Positions 10,248 to 19,201 of a stretch of DNA of 64,000 bases are shown piece after piece; within the stretch, counting starts at the first letter, position 1; each line of letters opens with the position of its first letter. Source of the DNA: JANWXD01 sp037446115 (GTDB lineage: Bacteria; Acidobacteriota; Terriglobia; Bryobacterales; Bryobacteraceae); assembly GCA_037446115.1 (NCBI GenBank), contig JBBIJF010000007.1, forward strand, positions 1 to 64,000, given 5' to 3'. Made by a program: the position numbers and the translations under genes. The notes beneath the pieces were generated by a model that saw only the letters and a program-made list of their open reading frames with translations, was not told the DNA's origin and made no database searches.

Positions 10248-11002
10248 CGTTCCATGTGCTGACCATCTTTCCCGAGTTTTTCCGGGGTCCGTTCGAACAC
10301 GGCGTCGTGGCGCGAGCAGCAGAGTCGGGGGTGATCCGGATCGCGGTGCACAACCTGCGCGACTGGACGACGGACAAGCACCGGACCGTGGACGACCGGC
10401 CGTTTGGGGGCGGCGTGGGGATGGTGCTCAAGCCGGAGCCGATCTTCCGGGCGGTGGAGGCGATCTGGCCCCAACGGCAGCCGGGCCAGCGGGTGATTCT
10501 TCTGAGCGCGCAGGGAAGGCTTTTCAACCAGGCGGTGGCCCGGCGGCTGGCCCAGGAGCGGGAGCTGATGCTCATTTGCGGGCGCTACGAAGGGGTGGAC
10601 GAACGGGTTGCGGAACACCTGGCCGACGACGAGCTTTCGATCGGCGACTATGTGCTGAGCGGGGGAGAGCTGGCGGCCTGTGTGGTGATTGACGTGGTGG
10701 CGCGCCTGATCCCGGGCGTGCTCGGCAAACCAGAGTCGGCCCTCGGCGAATCGTTCACGGCGCCGGGGGAGGAGCTGGGGATTCTAGATTATCCCCAGTA
10801 CACGCGGCCTGCGGAGTTCCGGGGCTGGAGGGTTCCCGAAGTGCTCTTGAGCGGCAATCACGAAGAGATCCGCCGGTGGCGCCGGCAGGCGGCGCTGGAG
10901 AAGACGGCGCGGCTCCGGCCGGAACTGCTGCGCAAGCCGGTTGAGGGCCAGGCACAGTTGGCGGCGCCCGCTCCGGTTGAGAGAATAAGTAAGGACGATT
11001 GA
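10244..11002 (+). CDS. trmD: tRNA (guanine-N1-)-methyltransferase TrmD
   Basis: The 252-residue SPOUT methyltransferase makes m1G37 in tRNAs with a G36, preventing +1 frameshifts. Recognisable are FHVLTIFPEFF at the start, the DDRPFGGGVGMVLKPEP loop, the knot ICGRYEGVDERV and IGDYVLSGGELA. It overlaps rimM by four bases and lies 10 bp before rplS, the classical arrangement. Confidence 0.97.
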   Translation: MTFHVLTIFPEFFRGPFEHGVVARAAESGVIRIAVHNLRDWTTDKHRTVDDRPFGGGVGMVLKPEPIFRAVEAIWPQRQPGQRVILLSAQGRLFNQAVARRLAQERELMLICGRYEGVDERVAEHLADDELSIGDYVLSGGELAACVVIDVVARLIPGVLGKPESALGESFTAPGEELGILDYPQYTRPAEFRGWRVPEVLLSGNHEEIRRWRRQAALEKTARLRPELLRKPVEGQAQLAAPAPVERISKDD

Positions 11003-11012
11003 GGCGACTGGC

Positions 11013-11360
11013 ATGACGAACGCATTGCTGACGAAGTTTATCAACAAGCACAAGCGCACCGACCTTCCGGAGTTTCGTCCGGGTGATACGGTGCGCGTGC
11101 ACGTCAAGATCAAAGAGGGCGACAAAGAGCGGCTCCAGGCCTTCGAAGGCACCGTGATCGCCCGCAAGAACACAGGGATGGGCGAGACGATCACGGTCCG
11201 CAAGATCAGCTTCGGGCACGGAGTGGAACGGATCTTCCCGCTGCACGCGCCCGTGATTGAACGGATCGAAGTGGTGCGGACCGGGAGGGTGCGGCGCGCC
11301 AAGCTTTACTATCTTAGGGAACTAAAAGGAAAGGCGGCCCGGCTGCGGGAGCGGGAGTAG
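11013..11360 (+). CDS. rplS: 50S ribosomal protein L19
   Basis: L19 (115 residues) is found at the subunit interface. FRPGDTVRVHVKIKEGDKER, FEGTVIARKN and TGRVRRAKLYYLRE are typical of the family. Length is normal. Confidence 0.97.
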   Translation: MTNALLTKFINKHKRTDLPEFRPGDTVRVHVKIKEGDKERLQAFEGTVIARKNTGMGETITVRKISFGHGVERIFPLHAPVIERIEVVRTGRVRRAKLYYLRELKGKAARLRERE

Positions 11361-11370
11361 CGCGCAGGCG

Positions 11371-12030
11371 ATGCGAGGGTTGCGCTGCCACGGCCGATTC
11401 GAGCAGGAAGCCCGACGCGCCGGATTCCGCCTCATCGCGGGCGTGGACGAAGCCGGGAGGGGGGCCCTGTTCGGGCCGGTGTTTGCCGCGGCCGTGATCC
11501 TGCCTGCCGAATGTGTGCTGGCAGGTCTGCGGGACAGCAAGGAACTGGCCCCCGAGACCCGCGAGCGGCTGGCGGGGGCGATCCGGCGAACGGCCGTGGC
11601 GTGGGCCGTGGCGTCAGCGGAGGCCGCCGAGATTGACCGGATCAACATCTACGAGGCCTCCCGGCTGGCGATGAAGCGGGCCATCGAGCAGTTGCGTCCC
11701 GCGCCGGAGTTTGTGCTTGTGGACGCGATGCGGGTGGACGTGGCGGTTCCGCAGCGAGCGCTGATCCGGGGCGACGCCCGCTGCCGTTCCATTGCGGCTG
11801 CTTCCATCCTGGCCAAGGTGCACCGCGACCGTTGCCTGCGGGAGTGGGACGCGATCTACCCCGAATACGGTCTGGGCCGGAACAAAGGTTACGGAACGCC
11901 GGAACACAAGCGTGCCCTTGCGACCTACGGGCCCACCCCCGAGCATCGCCGCAGTTTCCTGCCGGTGCGGGCCAGTCTGCCGCCACCTCAACTGGAACTG
12001 ATGCTGAGCCGGGAGGCGGCGCCCGGGTGA
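11371..12030 (+). CDS. rnhB: ribonuclease HII
   Basis: RNase HII (219 residues) cleaves RNA in RNA-DNA hybrids and single ribonucleotides in DNA. The active-site start is IAGVDEAGRGALFGPV (the DEG-type motif), followed by LRDSKEL and, later, AAASILAKVHRD. It ends in a GTGA overlap with the next gene. Linkage to rplS is common. Confidence 0.96.
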   Translation: MRGLRCHGRFEQEARRAGFRLIAGVDEAGRGALFGPVFAAAVILPAECVLAGLRDSKELAPETRERLAGAIRRTAVAWAVASAEAAEIDRINIYEASRLAMKRAIEQLRPAPEFVLVDAMRVDVAVPQRALIRGDARCRSIAAASILAKVHRDRCLREWDAIYPEYGLGRNKGYGTPEHKRALATYGPTPEHRRSFLPVRASLPPPQLELMLSREAAPG

Positions 12031-12371
12031 CACCGGTACGACCTCCACACACCGCCGCATCCGAACCGGCCGGAGTGCCGCCGCGTGCGGCAGCGCAGCT
12101 GCTGGTCCGGCTGCTCGGGGCCACTGTGGCGCTGCTGGCAGGTCTGGCCCTGCTGACCCTGCCGTGGACAGATTCCTGGGAGCAGAACTATTTTGCGAAT
12201 CTGGCCCCGGGGTGGAGGGCGCTGTGGATGAATTCCTATTTTCGGGGCGCGGTGAGCGGCCTTGGCGCGGCGAACCTGTACGTGGCCCTGGCGGAGTTGT
12301 TTTGGCTCCGCCGCTCCACGCCGTCAGGTGAAAGAGAGTCACAGAGGGAAGGGCGGGGCGCGTTAGAATGA
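12027..12371 (+). CDS. small membrane protein of unknown function
   Basis: This 114-residue protein starts at GTG 12027, overlapping the rnhB stop in GTGA, and ends overlapping the lepB ATG in ATGA. The tight coupling on both sides argues that it is real. One clear hydrophobic segment (LLGATVALLAGLALLTL, residues about 30-48) and a weaker one (GAANLYVALAELFWL, about 78-92) suggest a membrane protein. The tail is charged. I do not recognise a family; genes at this position near lepB are often uncharacterised. Confidence 0.7.
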   Translation: MTPVRPPHTAASEPAGVPPRAAAQLLVRLLGATVALLAGLALLTLPWTDSWEQNYFANLAPGWRALWMNSYFRGAVSGLGAANLYVALAELFWLRRSTPSGERESQREGRGALE

Positions 12372-13177
12372 AAGGCATCGGTGAGCCCATGGCAGTGAAT
12401 CAAAAAGATCTCGCGACGGCCGGCGCCGTCCCTGCGCAGACCTCCGCGGCCGGGCCGCGCGGCACGATTGCAGAGTGGACCGTGACGATCATTCTGCTGC
12501 TGTTCGGCACGACGGCGCTGGTGCAAGCCTTTGTCATCCCGACGGGTTCCATGGAGGACACGCTGCTGATCGGCGACCACCTGCTGGTGGACAAGCTGGC
12601 CTACGCGCCTGCCGGGCCGATCAGCCGGTACCTGTTGCCGTACAAGCCGATTCAGCGCGGCGATATTGTGGTTTTCCGCTACCCGGTGGATGTAACCCAG
12701 ACCTACGTGAAGCGGGTGATCGGCATTCCGGGCGACCGGATCCGCATCGTCAACAAGCAGGTGTACCGCAACGGGCAGAAATTATACGAACCCTACACCT
12801 ACTTCAAAACGGACTACATTGATTCCTACCGCGACAATTTCCCGGGCACGCCGAACACACGGATCACGGAAGGGGCACAAGAGATGCTGGAGCGGCACGT
12901 GGTCAACGGGGAGGTGGTCGTGCCGCCGGGGCATTACTTCGTGATGGGCGACAACCGGGACTCTTCGTTCGACAGCCGCTACTGGGGGTTCGTGCCGCGG
13001 GAGAACATCATCGGCAAGCCGCTGATCATTTACTGGTCCTATGACGCGCCGACGGAGCGGCTGGCGACGACCTCCATCAGCCTGGACCACGCTCTGGATC
13101 TGGTGCAGAACTTTTTCACCAAGACGCGCTGGCGCCGGACGTTCAAGCTGATCCGCGGCTACTCGTTCCCCGAATAA
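12368..13177 (+). CDS. lepB: signal peptidase I
   Basis: Signal peptidase I (269 residues) removes signal peptides from Sec and Tat substrates at the outer face of the inner membrane. A transmembrane helix (TVTIILLLFGTTALVQAFVI) precedes the catalytic serine S61 in PTGSMEDTL, and K115 in TYVKRVIGIPGDR is the general base. GDNRDSSFDSRYWG is the conserved C-terminal box. The start at 12368 is coupled to the upstream gene by ATGA; a second ATG at 12389 is possible. Confidence 0.95.
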   Translation: MKGIGEPMAVNQKDLATAGAVPAQTSAAGPRGTIAEWTVTIILLLFGTTALVQAFVIPTGSMEDTLLIGDHLLVDKLAYAPAGPISRYLLPYKPIQRGDIVVFRYPVDVTQTYVKRVIGIPGDRIRIVNKQVYRNGQKLYEPYTYFKTDYIDSYRDNFPGTPNTRITEGAQEMLERHVVNGEVVVPPGHYFVMGDNRDSSFDSRYWGFVPRENIIGKPLIIYWSYDAPTERLATTSISLDHALDLVQNFFTKTRWRRTFKLIRGYSFPE

Positions 13178-13180
13178 CAC

Positions 13181-14260
13181 ATGCCCGCGGCGCATTATTA
13201 CGGCCTGATCATGGCCGGGGGGAGAGGAACGCGCTTCTGGCCCCGGTCGCGGAAGCGCACGGCCAAACAGGTCCTGCGGCTGTTCGGCGAGCGGTCGCTG
13301 ATCCAGCAGACCGTGGACCGGCTGCGCCCGCTGATCCCGCCGGAGCGGATCTGGATTGTGACCAACGAATACCTGCGGGCGGAGATCGTCCGGCAGTTGC
13401 CGGAGGTGCCGGGCAAGCAGATTCTGGCCGAACCGGCGCAGCGCAACACGTGCCCCTGCATCGGGCTGGCGGCGCACGTGCTGGAGTCTCTCGATCCGGA
13501 AGCCGTGATGGGCGTCTTCCCCTCCGACCACGTCATCGCCAAACCCGCGCGCTACCGCCGCCTGCTGCGGCCGGCCTTCCGGGCGGCCGAACAGGGCAAG
13601 CTAGTGGTGCTCGGCATCCAGCCACGGTGGCCGGAGACCGGCTACGGCTATATCGAGTTTCCTGAAGGCGTGCGGGCGGGAGATCTGAAGCCCGCGCCGG
13701 TGTTGCAATTTCGCGAGAAGCCGGATCCGGAGACGGCCCGGCAGTTTGTGGAGGCCGGGCGTTTTTTCTGGAACGCAGGCATGTTCTTCTGGCGCGCGAG
13801 CGTGTTTCTGGAGGCGCTGCGTCTTTACCTACCGCGGACCGCGGCATTTCTGGACGGCCTGCCGCCCTTCGGCAGCCGGAAGTTCCGCGAGGCGATGAAG
13901 CGGCTGTATCCGCGCTGCGAGAACATTTCCGTGGACTACGCCGTGATGGAAAAAGCGGCGAACGTCGTGGGGCTGGCGGCCGACGACATAGGTTGGAACG
14001 ACGTGGGGAGTTGGAACGCGGTGTATGAGTTACTGCGCCACGACCGCGACGGGAATGCAGCCCGCTCGGAGGCGTTGTTTCTGTCCAGCAGCGGCAATTA
14101 TGTGGACGCGGAAGGAAAGCTCGTCGCGCTCGTGGGAGTGCGGGACCTCGTGGTTGTGGACACGCCCGACGCCCTGCTGGTTGCCGACCGCCGCCAGGCG
14201 CAGAAAGTCGGCGAGGTCGTGAAGGTGCTGGAGACGCGCAAGCGCGAGGAACTTCTGTAG
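13181..14260 (+). CDS. manC: mannose-1-phosphate guanylyltransferase
   Basis: This 359-residue nucleotidyltransferase forms GDP-mannose from GTP and mannose 1-phosphate. The pyrophosphorylase signature MAGGRGTRFWPRSR, the ETGYGYIE motif, the catalytic-loop lysine in FREKPD and FFWNAGMFFW are all present. It has only the nucleotidyltransferase domain and lacks the C-terminal isomerase domain of bifunctional ManC. It probably supplies GDP-mannose for glycans, possibly those exported by the ABC system at 52 kb. Confidence 0.9.
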   Translation: MPAAHYYGLIMAGGRGTRFWPRSRKRTAKQVLRLFGERSLIQQTVDRLRPLIPPERIWIVTNEYLRAEIVRQLPEVPGKQILAEPAQRNTCPCIGLAAHVLESLDPEAVMGVFPSDHVIAKPARYRRLLRPAFRAAEQGKLVVLGIQPRWPETGYGYIEFPEGVRAGDLKPAPVLQFREKPDPETARQFVEAGRFFWNAGMFFWRASVFLEALRLYLPRTAAFLDGLPPFGSRKFREAMKRLYPRCENISVDYAVMEKAANVVGLAADDIGWNDVGSWNAVYELLRHDRDGNAARSEALFLSSSGNYVDAEGKLVALVGVRDLVVVDTPDALLVADRRQAQKVGEVVKVLETRKREELL

Positions 14261-14366
14261 GGCAAACCGGCGGTGCCGGCGGGAAGAACGCCGCCGGGGC
14301 GGGAGCGAACCGGAGGTTGCCGTCGGGGGCCGAAGCGGGGCCGGGAGTTTCGCTACGCTAAGAACC

Positions 14367-15170
14367 GTGGACCTGGTTCCCGCGGCGATGGCGCCCGAAG
14401 ACCGCGCGGCGCTGGCAGAGGCGGTCCGGCTGCTGGAGCATCCGAGCTTCGCAGCGCGCCTGGCCAGCCGTGTGGGCATGCCCGCCGAGAAGCTGCTCAA
14501 GGCCATGCCCCGGGGCGTCACCGAATCGGTCCAGAACCTGGTGCGGAGCACGCTCGAGAAATGCCTGGAAATCGCCGTGCAGCGCATTGACCAGCCAGTG
14601 GCGGCGGATCCCGACAAAGTTTTGAAGATCCTGGCAGGGTTCACGGGCGGCGCGGGCGGGTTTTTCGGCATGGCGGGTCTGGCGGTGGAGCTTCCCGTGA
14701 CGACGACGGTGATGTTGCGCTCGATTGCGGAAATCGCGCGGCGCGAAGGCGAGGATTTTCGCTCCCCCGAGGCGCGCCTGGCCTGTCTGGAGGTCTTCGC
14801 TCTCGGCGGTCGTACCGGCAGCGACGACGCAGTCGAATCCGGCTACTACGCCGTACGGACGGTGCTGGCCCGGGCCGTTTCGGAGGCGGCGCGCTACATT
14901 GCGCGGCGCGGGCTGGTCGAAGAAGGCGCGCCGGTGCTGGTGCGCCTGATTGCCGCCATAGCGTCGCGGTTCGGCATCGTGGTGTCGGAGAAAGCCGCAG
15001 CGGCAGCGGTTCCGCTGGTGGGCGCCCTCGGCGGCGCGGCCATCAACGTGTTGTTCATGGAGCACTTTCAGAGCGTCGCGCGCGGCCATTTCACCGTGCG
15101 CCGGCTGGAGCGCAAGTACGGCGCAGGCCTGGTGCGTGCCGAGTACGAACGCTTCCGCGCGAGGTTGTGA
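14367..15170 (+). CDS. EcsC-family protein
   Basis: This 267-residue protein resembles the EcsC family, named after a gene linked to an ABC transporter in Bacillus, with unknown biochemical role. Glycine/alanine-rich amphipathic segments (FTGGAGGFFGMAGLAVELP and AAAVPLVGALGGAAINVLFM) are typical. The start is taken as GTG 14367; ATG 14388 is an alternative. The 106 bp upstream of it hold nothing recognisable. Confidence 0.72.
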   Translation: MDLVPAAMAPEDRAALAEAVRLLEHPSFAARLASRVGMPAEKLLKAMPRGVTESVQNLVRSTLEKCLEIAVQRIDQPVAADPDKVLKILAGFTGGAGGFFGMAGLAVELPVTTTVMLRSIAEIARREGEDFRSPEARLACLEVFALGGRTGSDDAVESGYYAVRTVLARAVSEAARYIARRGLVEEGAPVLVRLIAAIASRFGIVVSEKAAAAAVPLVGALGGAAINVLFMEHFQSVARGHFTVRRLERKYGAGLVRAEYERFRARL

Positions 15171-15209
15171 AAGGCGCCCTCAGGCGGCCGGGATGTACAA
15201 TCGCTGTCA

Positions 15210-15821
15210 GTGAAAGCGCTGGTCTTTTCCGACATTCACAACGACTACAGGGCTCTCGAGCGCCTGGCGGCCATCGAGGCGGACTACTACATTGCGGCGG
15301 GGGATCTGGTGAGCTGGGAGCGGGGACTGGACGGCTGCGGCGAGATCCTGAAGCCGCGCGCCGGGCGGGTGTATGTGCTGCCGGGGAATCACGAGTCGCA
15401 CGAGGCGATTTCCGAGTTCTGCCGGCGTTACGGCTTCCATGACTTCCACGGGTCGTACATTCAGGCGGGGGAGTTTTTTGTGGCCGGGCTGGGTTACTCG
15501 AACCCCACCCCGTTCAACACGCCGGGTGAGTACGGCGAAGCGGAAATCGAGCGGAGGCTGGCGCCGTTCGGCGCGCTGAAACCGCTTGTGCTGGTCTGCC
15601 ATTGCCCGCCGCTCGGCACGCCCCTCGACCGCGTACGGGAGGGCGTCCACGCCGGCAGCCGCGCCGTACGCGAGTTCCTGGAAAAACACCGGCCGGCGGC
15701 CTTTTTCTGCGGCCACATCCACGAAGCCGCCGGAGTGGAAGTCGAGCTGGGATCCACGCTGGCCGTCAACGCCGGTCCCCGCGGCTACTTACTGGATTTT
15801 GCTAAGCTGAAAGCGAGATGA
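15210..15821 (+). CDS. calcineurin-like metallophosphoesterase
   Basis: The 203-residue protein has the metal-binding blocks of the calcineurin-like phosphoesterase fold: FSDIHNDY, IAAGDLVSWE (GDxx type), PGNHES, CHCPPLGT and FCGHIHEAAG. Substrate is unknown, since small stand-alone members act on phosphodiesters or phosphoproteins. Translation starts at GTG 15210. The stop overlaps the prfB ATG in ATGA, so the two are probably co-translated. Confidence 0.85.
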   Translation: MKALVFSDIHNDYRALERLAAIEADYYIAAGDLVSWERGLDGCGEILKPRAGRVYVLPGNHESHEAISEFCRRYGFHDFHGSYIQAGEFFVAGLGYSNPTPFNTPGEYGEAEIERRLAPFGALKPLVLVCHCPPLGTPLDRVREGVHAGSRAVREFLEKHRPAAFFCGHIHEAAGVEVELGSTLAVNAGPRGYLLDFAKLKAR

Positions 15822-16958
15822 CCGTCGAGGATCTGGAACGCGAGTATCTTCCGCTCCGCCGGCAGGCCGAAGCCGTGCGGAGCTATCTTTGACCCCGCCA
15901 CCAAGAAGTCCCAGCTTGCCCGAATCGAGGAGCAGATCGCTTCGCCGGACTTCTGGAACCAGCCGGAGAAGTCTCAGAAGCTGCTTCAGGAGCGCAAGCG
16001 GCTGGAGGAGGCGCTCGAACGCGACTCCCAGATCGCCCGGATGACGTCGGATCTGGAGACGCTGCTGGAGCTGTATCGCGAGGGGGAACCGGTCCAGGAA
16101 GATATCGAGACCGAGATGCGCCGGTTGCGGGAGCAGCTGGCGCAGCTCGAATCGGAGATGCTGCTGTCGGGGGAAAACGACCGGCGGAACGCGATCGTCA
16201 CCATCCATCCGGGGGCGGGCGGCCTGGAGAGCCAGGACTGGGCCGAGATGCTCCTGCGCATGTACCTGCGGTGGGCCGAGCGCAAGGGTTTCGAGACGGT
16301 GATCACGGACCGGCTGGACGGTGAAGGCGCGGGCATCAAGTCGGTGACGTTCGAAGTCAACGGCGAGAACGCGTACGGGTTACTTTCCTCGGAGATCGGC
16401 GTGCACCGGCTGGTGCGCATTTCACCCTTTGACGCCAACGCGCGGCGCCACACTTCGTTTGCCTCCGTGTTTGTGTATCCGCAGATTGACGAGGACATCA
16501 AGATTGAAATCCGACCGGAGGACCTGCGCATTGACACCTTCCGCGCCAGCGGGGCCGGCGGCCAGCACGTGAACCGTACCGACTCGGCGGTGCGCATCAC
16601 GCACCTGCCCACGGGGATCGTGGTGCAGTGCCAGAACGAGCGCTCCCAGCACAAGAACCGTGCGGTGGCCCTCAAGCAACTGCGGGCGCGGCTGTACGAA
16701 TACGAACTGGAAAAGCGCCGCGAGGAGGAGCGCAAGATCGAGGCCAGCAAGCTGGACATTGATTTCGGCAGCCAGATCCGCAGCTACGTGCTGGCGCCGT
16801 ACCGGCTGGTGAAAGACCACCGCACGAAGCTGGCGGTCGGCGACGTGGACCGCGTGCTCGACGGCGATCTGGACGATTTCATCCACGCCTGGCTGGTCTG
16901 GCGCAAGACGGGCAAGACGGCGGGGGACGGCCGCGAGGAGCCTGCCGAGCAGCCGTGA
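15818..16958 (+). CDS. prfB: peptide chain release factor 2, programmed +1 frameshift
   Basis: RF2 recognises UGA and UAA. A 24-codon zero-frame segment starts at ATG 15818 and meets an in-frame TGA at 15890-15892 inside TATCTTTGAC, the classic prfB slippery site. Reading continues in the +1 frame from GAC 15891, so the product is join(15818..15889,15891..16958), 379 residues. The anticodon-like motif S202-P203-F204 and the catalytic G247-G248-Q249 are intact. The upstream element CGGAG is a weaker version of the usual AGGGGG stimulator. Low RF2 activity at UGA should favour the shift, giving autoregulation. The gene overlaps its neighbours at both ends (ATGA, GTGA). Confidence 0.95.
15881..15893 (+). 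promoter_or_regulatory. programmed +1 frameshift site of prfB
   Basis: The site contains CTT followed by TGA and C, with TAT before it. The peptidyl-tRNA-Leu slips from CUU to UUU so that UGA is bypassed. This is the known autoregulatory recoding signal of bacterial release factor 2. Confidence 0.95.
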
Positions 16959-17893
16959 AGGACCGGGCCGCGCTCGTCCGCGCCGCAGAACTGATCCGCC
17001 AAGGCAAGCTGGTGGCGTTTCCTACCGAGACCGTCTACGGGCTCGGCGCCAATGCTCTGGATGAAGCCGCGGTGCGGCGGATCTACGAAGTCAAAGGGCG
17101 TCCGCCCCAGAGCCCGCTCATCGTGCACGTGGCCTCGCCGGAGATGGCGCGCCGGCTGGCGGCGGAATGGCCGGAGGCGGCGGAGAAGCTGTCGCAGCGC
17201 TTCTGGCCGGGCCCGCTGACTCTGGTGGTACGCAAGCGGGCGGAGATCCCCGACATCGTCACGGCCGGCCTGCCGAGCGTGGGGCTTCGCATGCCCTCGC
17301 ACCCGCTGGCGCTGGAGCTGATCCGGGAAGCAGGAGTGCCCGTGGCGGCACCGAGCGCCAACCGTTTTTCGCGGCTGTCGCCCACTACGGCGGAGCATGT
17401 GCGGGAGGGGCTCGGCGAGGCCGTGGACTTCCTCTTAGACGGTGGGCCGACGACGGTGGGGATCGAGTCCACGGTGCTTTCGCTCGTGCATACGCCGCCG
17501 CGCCTGCTGCGCCCGGGCATGGTCACGCGCGCGCAGATCGAAGCTGTGATCGGCCCGGTAGAGGCGGGGCGCCGCATTGAAGAGGACAACACCGCGCACC
17601 TTTCGCCCGGATTGCACGCCCGGCACTACAGTCCTCTGACGCCCCTGTTGTTGGTGCGCCCCGGGGAACCGCTGCCGCCCGGCCGGGGAGCGTATCTGTG
17701 GCTGACGCAGCCTGCCGGAGCGGGGCACGGCGTGCGGATGCCCTGCGAGCCGGAAGCCTACGCGGCGATCCTCTACGAGGTTCTGCACCGGGAGGATGCC
17801 CGGGGCTGGGACTGGATCGCCGTGGAACGCCCGCCGGAGACGCAGGAGTGGGAGGCGATCCGGGACCGGCTCGAGCGAGCCGCCCGGCGATAG
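16955..17893 (+). CDS. tsaC: L-threonylcarbamoyladenylate synthase (Sua5 type)
   Basis: The 312-residue protein joins the YrdC/TsaC domain (VAFPTETVYGLGANALDE, KGRPPQSPLIVHV, APSANRFSRLSPTTAEHV) to the C-terminal Sua5 domain, so it is the long Sua5/TsaC2 form. It makes threonylcarbamoyl-AMP from threonine, bicarbonate and ATP, the donor used by TsaD (6523). It starts at GTG 16955 within the GTGA overlap with prfB. It is convergent with the methyltransferase gene. Confidence 0.94.
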   Translation: MKDRAALVRAAELIRQGKLVAFPTETVYGLGANALDEAAVRRIYEVKGRPPQSPLIVHVASPEMARRLAAEWPEAAEKLSQRFWPGPLTLVVRKRAEIPDIVTAGLPSVGLRMPSHPLALELIREAGVPVAAPSANRFSRLSPTTAEHVREGLGEAVDFLLDGGPTTVGIESTVLSLVHTPPRLLRPGMVTRAQIEAVIGPVEAGRRIEEDNTAHLSPGLHARHYSPLTPLLLVRPGEPLPPGRGAYLWLTQPAGAGHGVRMPCEPEAYAAILYEVLHREDARGWDWIAVERPPETQEWEAIRDRLERAARR

Positions 17894-17905
17894 CTCCAGG
17901 CCTTT

Positions 17906-19201
17906 TCAGGCGACGACCTCGATGGTGACGGGGGCAAGGCGACGCCGGCCGAGCTGCAACTCCAGCCGGTGCGGTCCCGGCGACAGGGCTGCGGGAAGCC
18001 GGACGTTGACCTCGTAGCAAGGCGGGCCCGGGTCGGCACAAAAGATTTCCTCCGGCAAGGCGGGAATCCCATCCACGGATACCGCGAGCGCGTGCGGATC
18101 GGAAACTTCCTCGAGAACGATCTTGAGGTGGCCGGATTCGATGCGCGTTCCGGCGAGAAGGTTGACGGCATCCGTGACGGAGACCACGCGGGGCACCAGA
18201 GGCCCGGGGGCGATGAGGCGCAGGGTTGCGGGCGGGCACAGGACCGAGTCCCGCCACGTGAGGACGAACCGCTCCAAGCCGCTGCCGAGACCGGACGGGA
18301 GACTGACGTTGACTTGCTGGAGGCCGTCCGGCTGGGGAGGGCCGATGTAATAAGGGGTCGCCTGGCGCGGGCCGACCCGGGCCCCGAGCTCGAGCAAGTC
18401 GCACTCCTCGGGCAGCCCCTCCACCCAGACGGAGACGGCGGCGAAGCGGCCGCGGCAGGGGACCACGGGCTCGGAGCCGTGGGCGTTGGTGAGGCGGCGG
18501 AGGCGGCACACTCCGCGCGGACGAGGCGGACGGGCGGGGGGCTTCATTGCGGTGATCCACATGTACTGGGTGGAGACGCCTTCGAGTGCGAGCAGGCGCA
18601 CGCCGCAGGCCCGCGCGAACTCCCGGATCTCGCCGGGGCGGATGCGGACGCCGCTCCAGGTGTCATAGACGGGGGCCGTTTCCGGCAGCCCGTTCAACTG
18701 GCAGCGCAACAGGCCGCCGGGCCTGAGCACTCGGACCGCTTCGGCGAGATAGCGGAACACGACTTCGCGGCTGGGGATGTGCTGGAACACCGCGTAGGAG
18801 TACACGAAATCGAAAGCGGCCTCATCGAAGCCGGCCAGGTCGGCGCCGCTACCCAGGTGAACGCGGGCATGGGGCACACCGCGGAGTTTCTCCTGCGCGA
18901 GCCGGACCATCTGTTCGGAGACATCCACGCCGTGAATTTCCTCGAAATGGCGGCTCATGGGGAGCAGGAGCCGGCCGGGCCCGCAGCCGATCTCCAGGCC
19001 TCGGCGGAGCCTGGCGCCGGGCGGCAGGATCCACCTCAGTTCGCGCTCAAGACCGCGGACAACGGGAGCGGCGGTCGAGAAGAATTCGGCCTCGTCCTGG
19101 CGGCGGCGGCCGAAGGCGGCGTAGTAGTAAGCGTCCTCGGCGGCGCGCCGGTCCCAGTCCCGGCGCATCTGCTCTAAAACGTTTGCGTCCTGGCTGCTCA
19201 T
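17906..19201 (-). CDS. SAM-dependent methyltransferase with two C-terminal Ig-like repeats
   Basis: The start is ATG 19201, overlapping the stop of the upstream gene in ATGA; the frame stays open further upstream only as a shadow of that gene. The 431-residue product has a class I methyltransferase domain (motif I GLEIGCGPGRLLLP, then HGVDVSEQMV and LRPGGLLRCQLNG) in about the first 220 residues. Two related segments follow (QQVNVSLPSGLGSG and YEVNVRLPAALSPG), each like the Ig-like C-terminal domain common in Solibacter-group proteins. Substrate is unknown. No signal peptide is seen. Confidence 0.75.
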   Translation of the reverse strand: MSSQDANVLEQMRRDWDRRAAEDAYYYAAFGRRRQDEAEFFSTAAPVVRGLERELRWILPPGARLRRGLEIGCGPGRLLLPMSRHFEEIHGVDVSEQMVRLAQEKLRGVPHARVHLGSGADLAGFDEAAFDFVYSYAVFQHIPSREVVFRYLAEAVRVLRPGGLLRCQLNGLPETAPVYDTWSGVRIRPGEIREFARACGVRLLALEGVSTQYMWITAMKPPARPPRPRGVCRLRRLTNAHGSEPVVPCRGRFAAVSVWVEGLPEECDLLELGARVGPRQATPYYIGPPQPDGLQQVNVSLPSGLGSGLERFVLTWRDSVLCPPATLRLIAPGPLVPRVVSVTDAVNLLAGTRIESGHLKIVLEEVSDPHALAVSVDGIPALPEEIFCADPGPPCYEVNVRLPAALSPGPHRLELQLGRRRLAPVTIEVVA

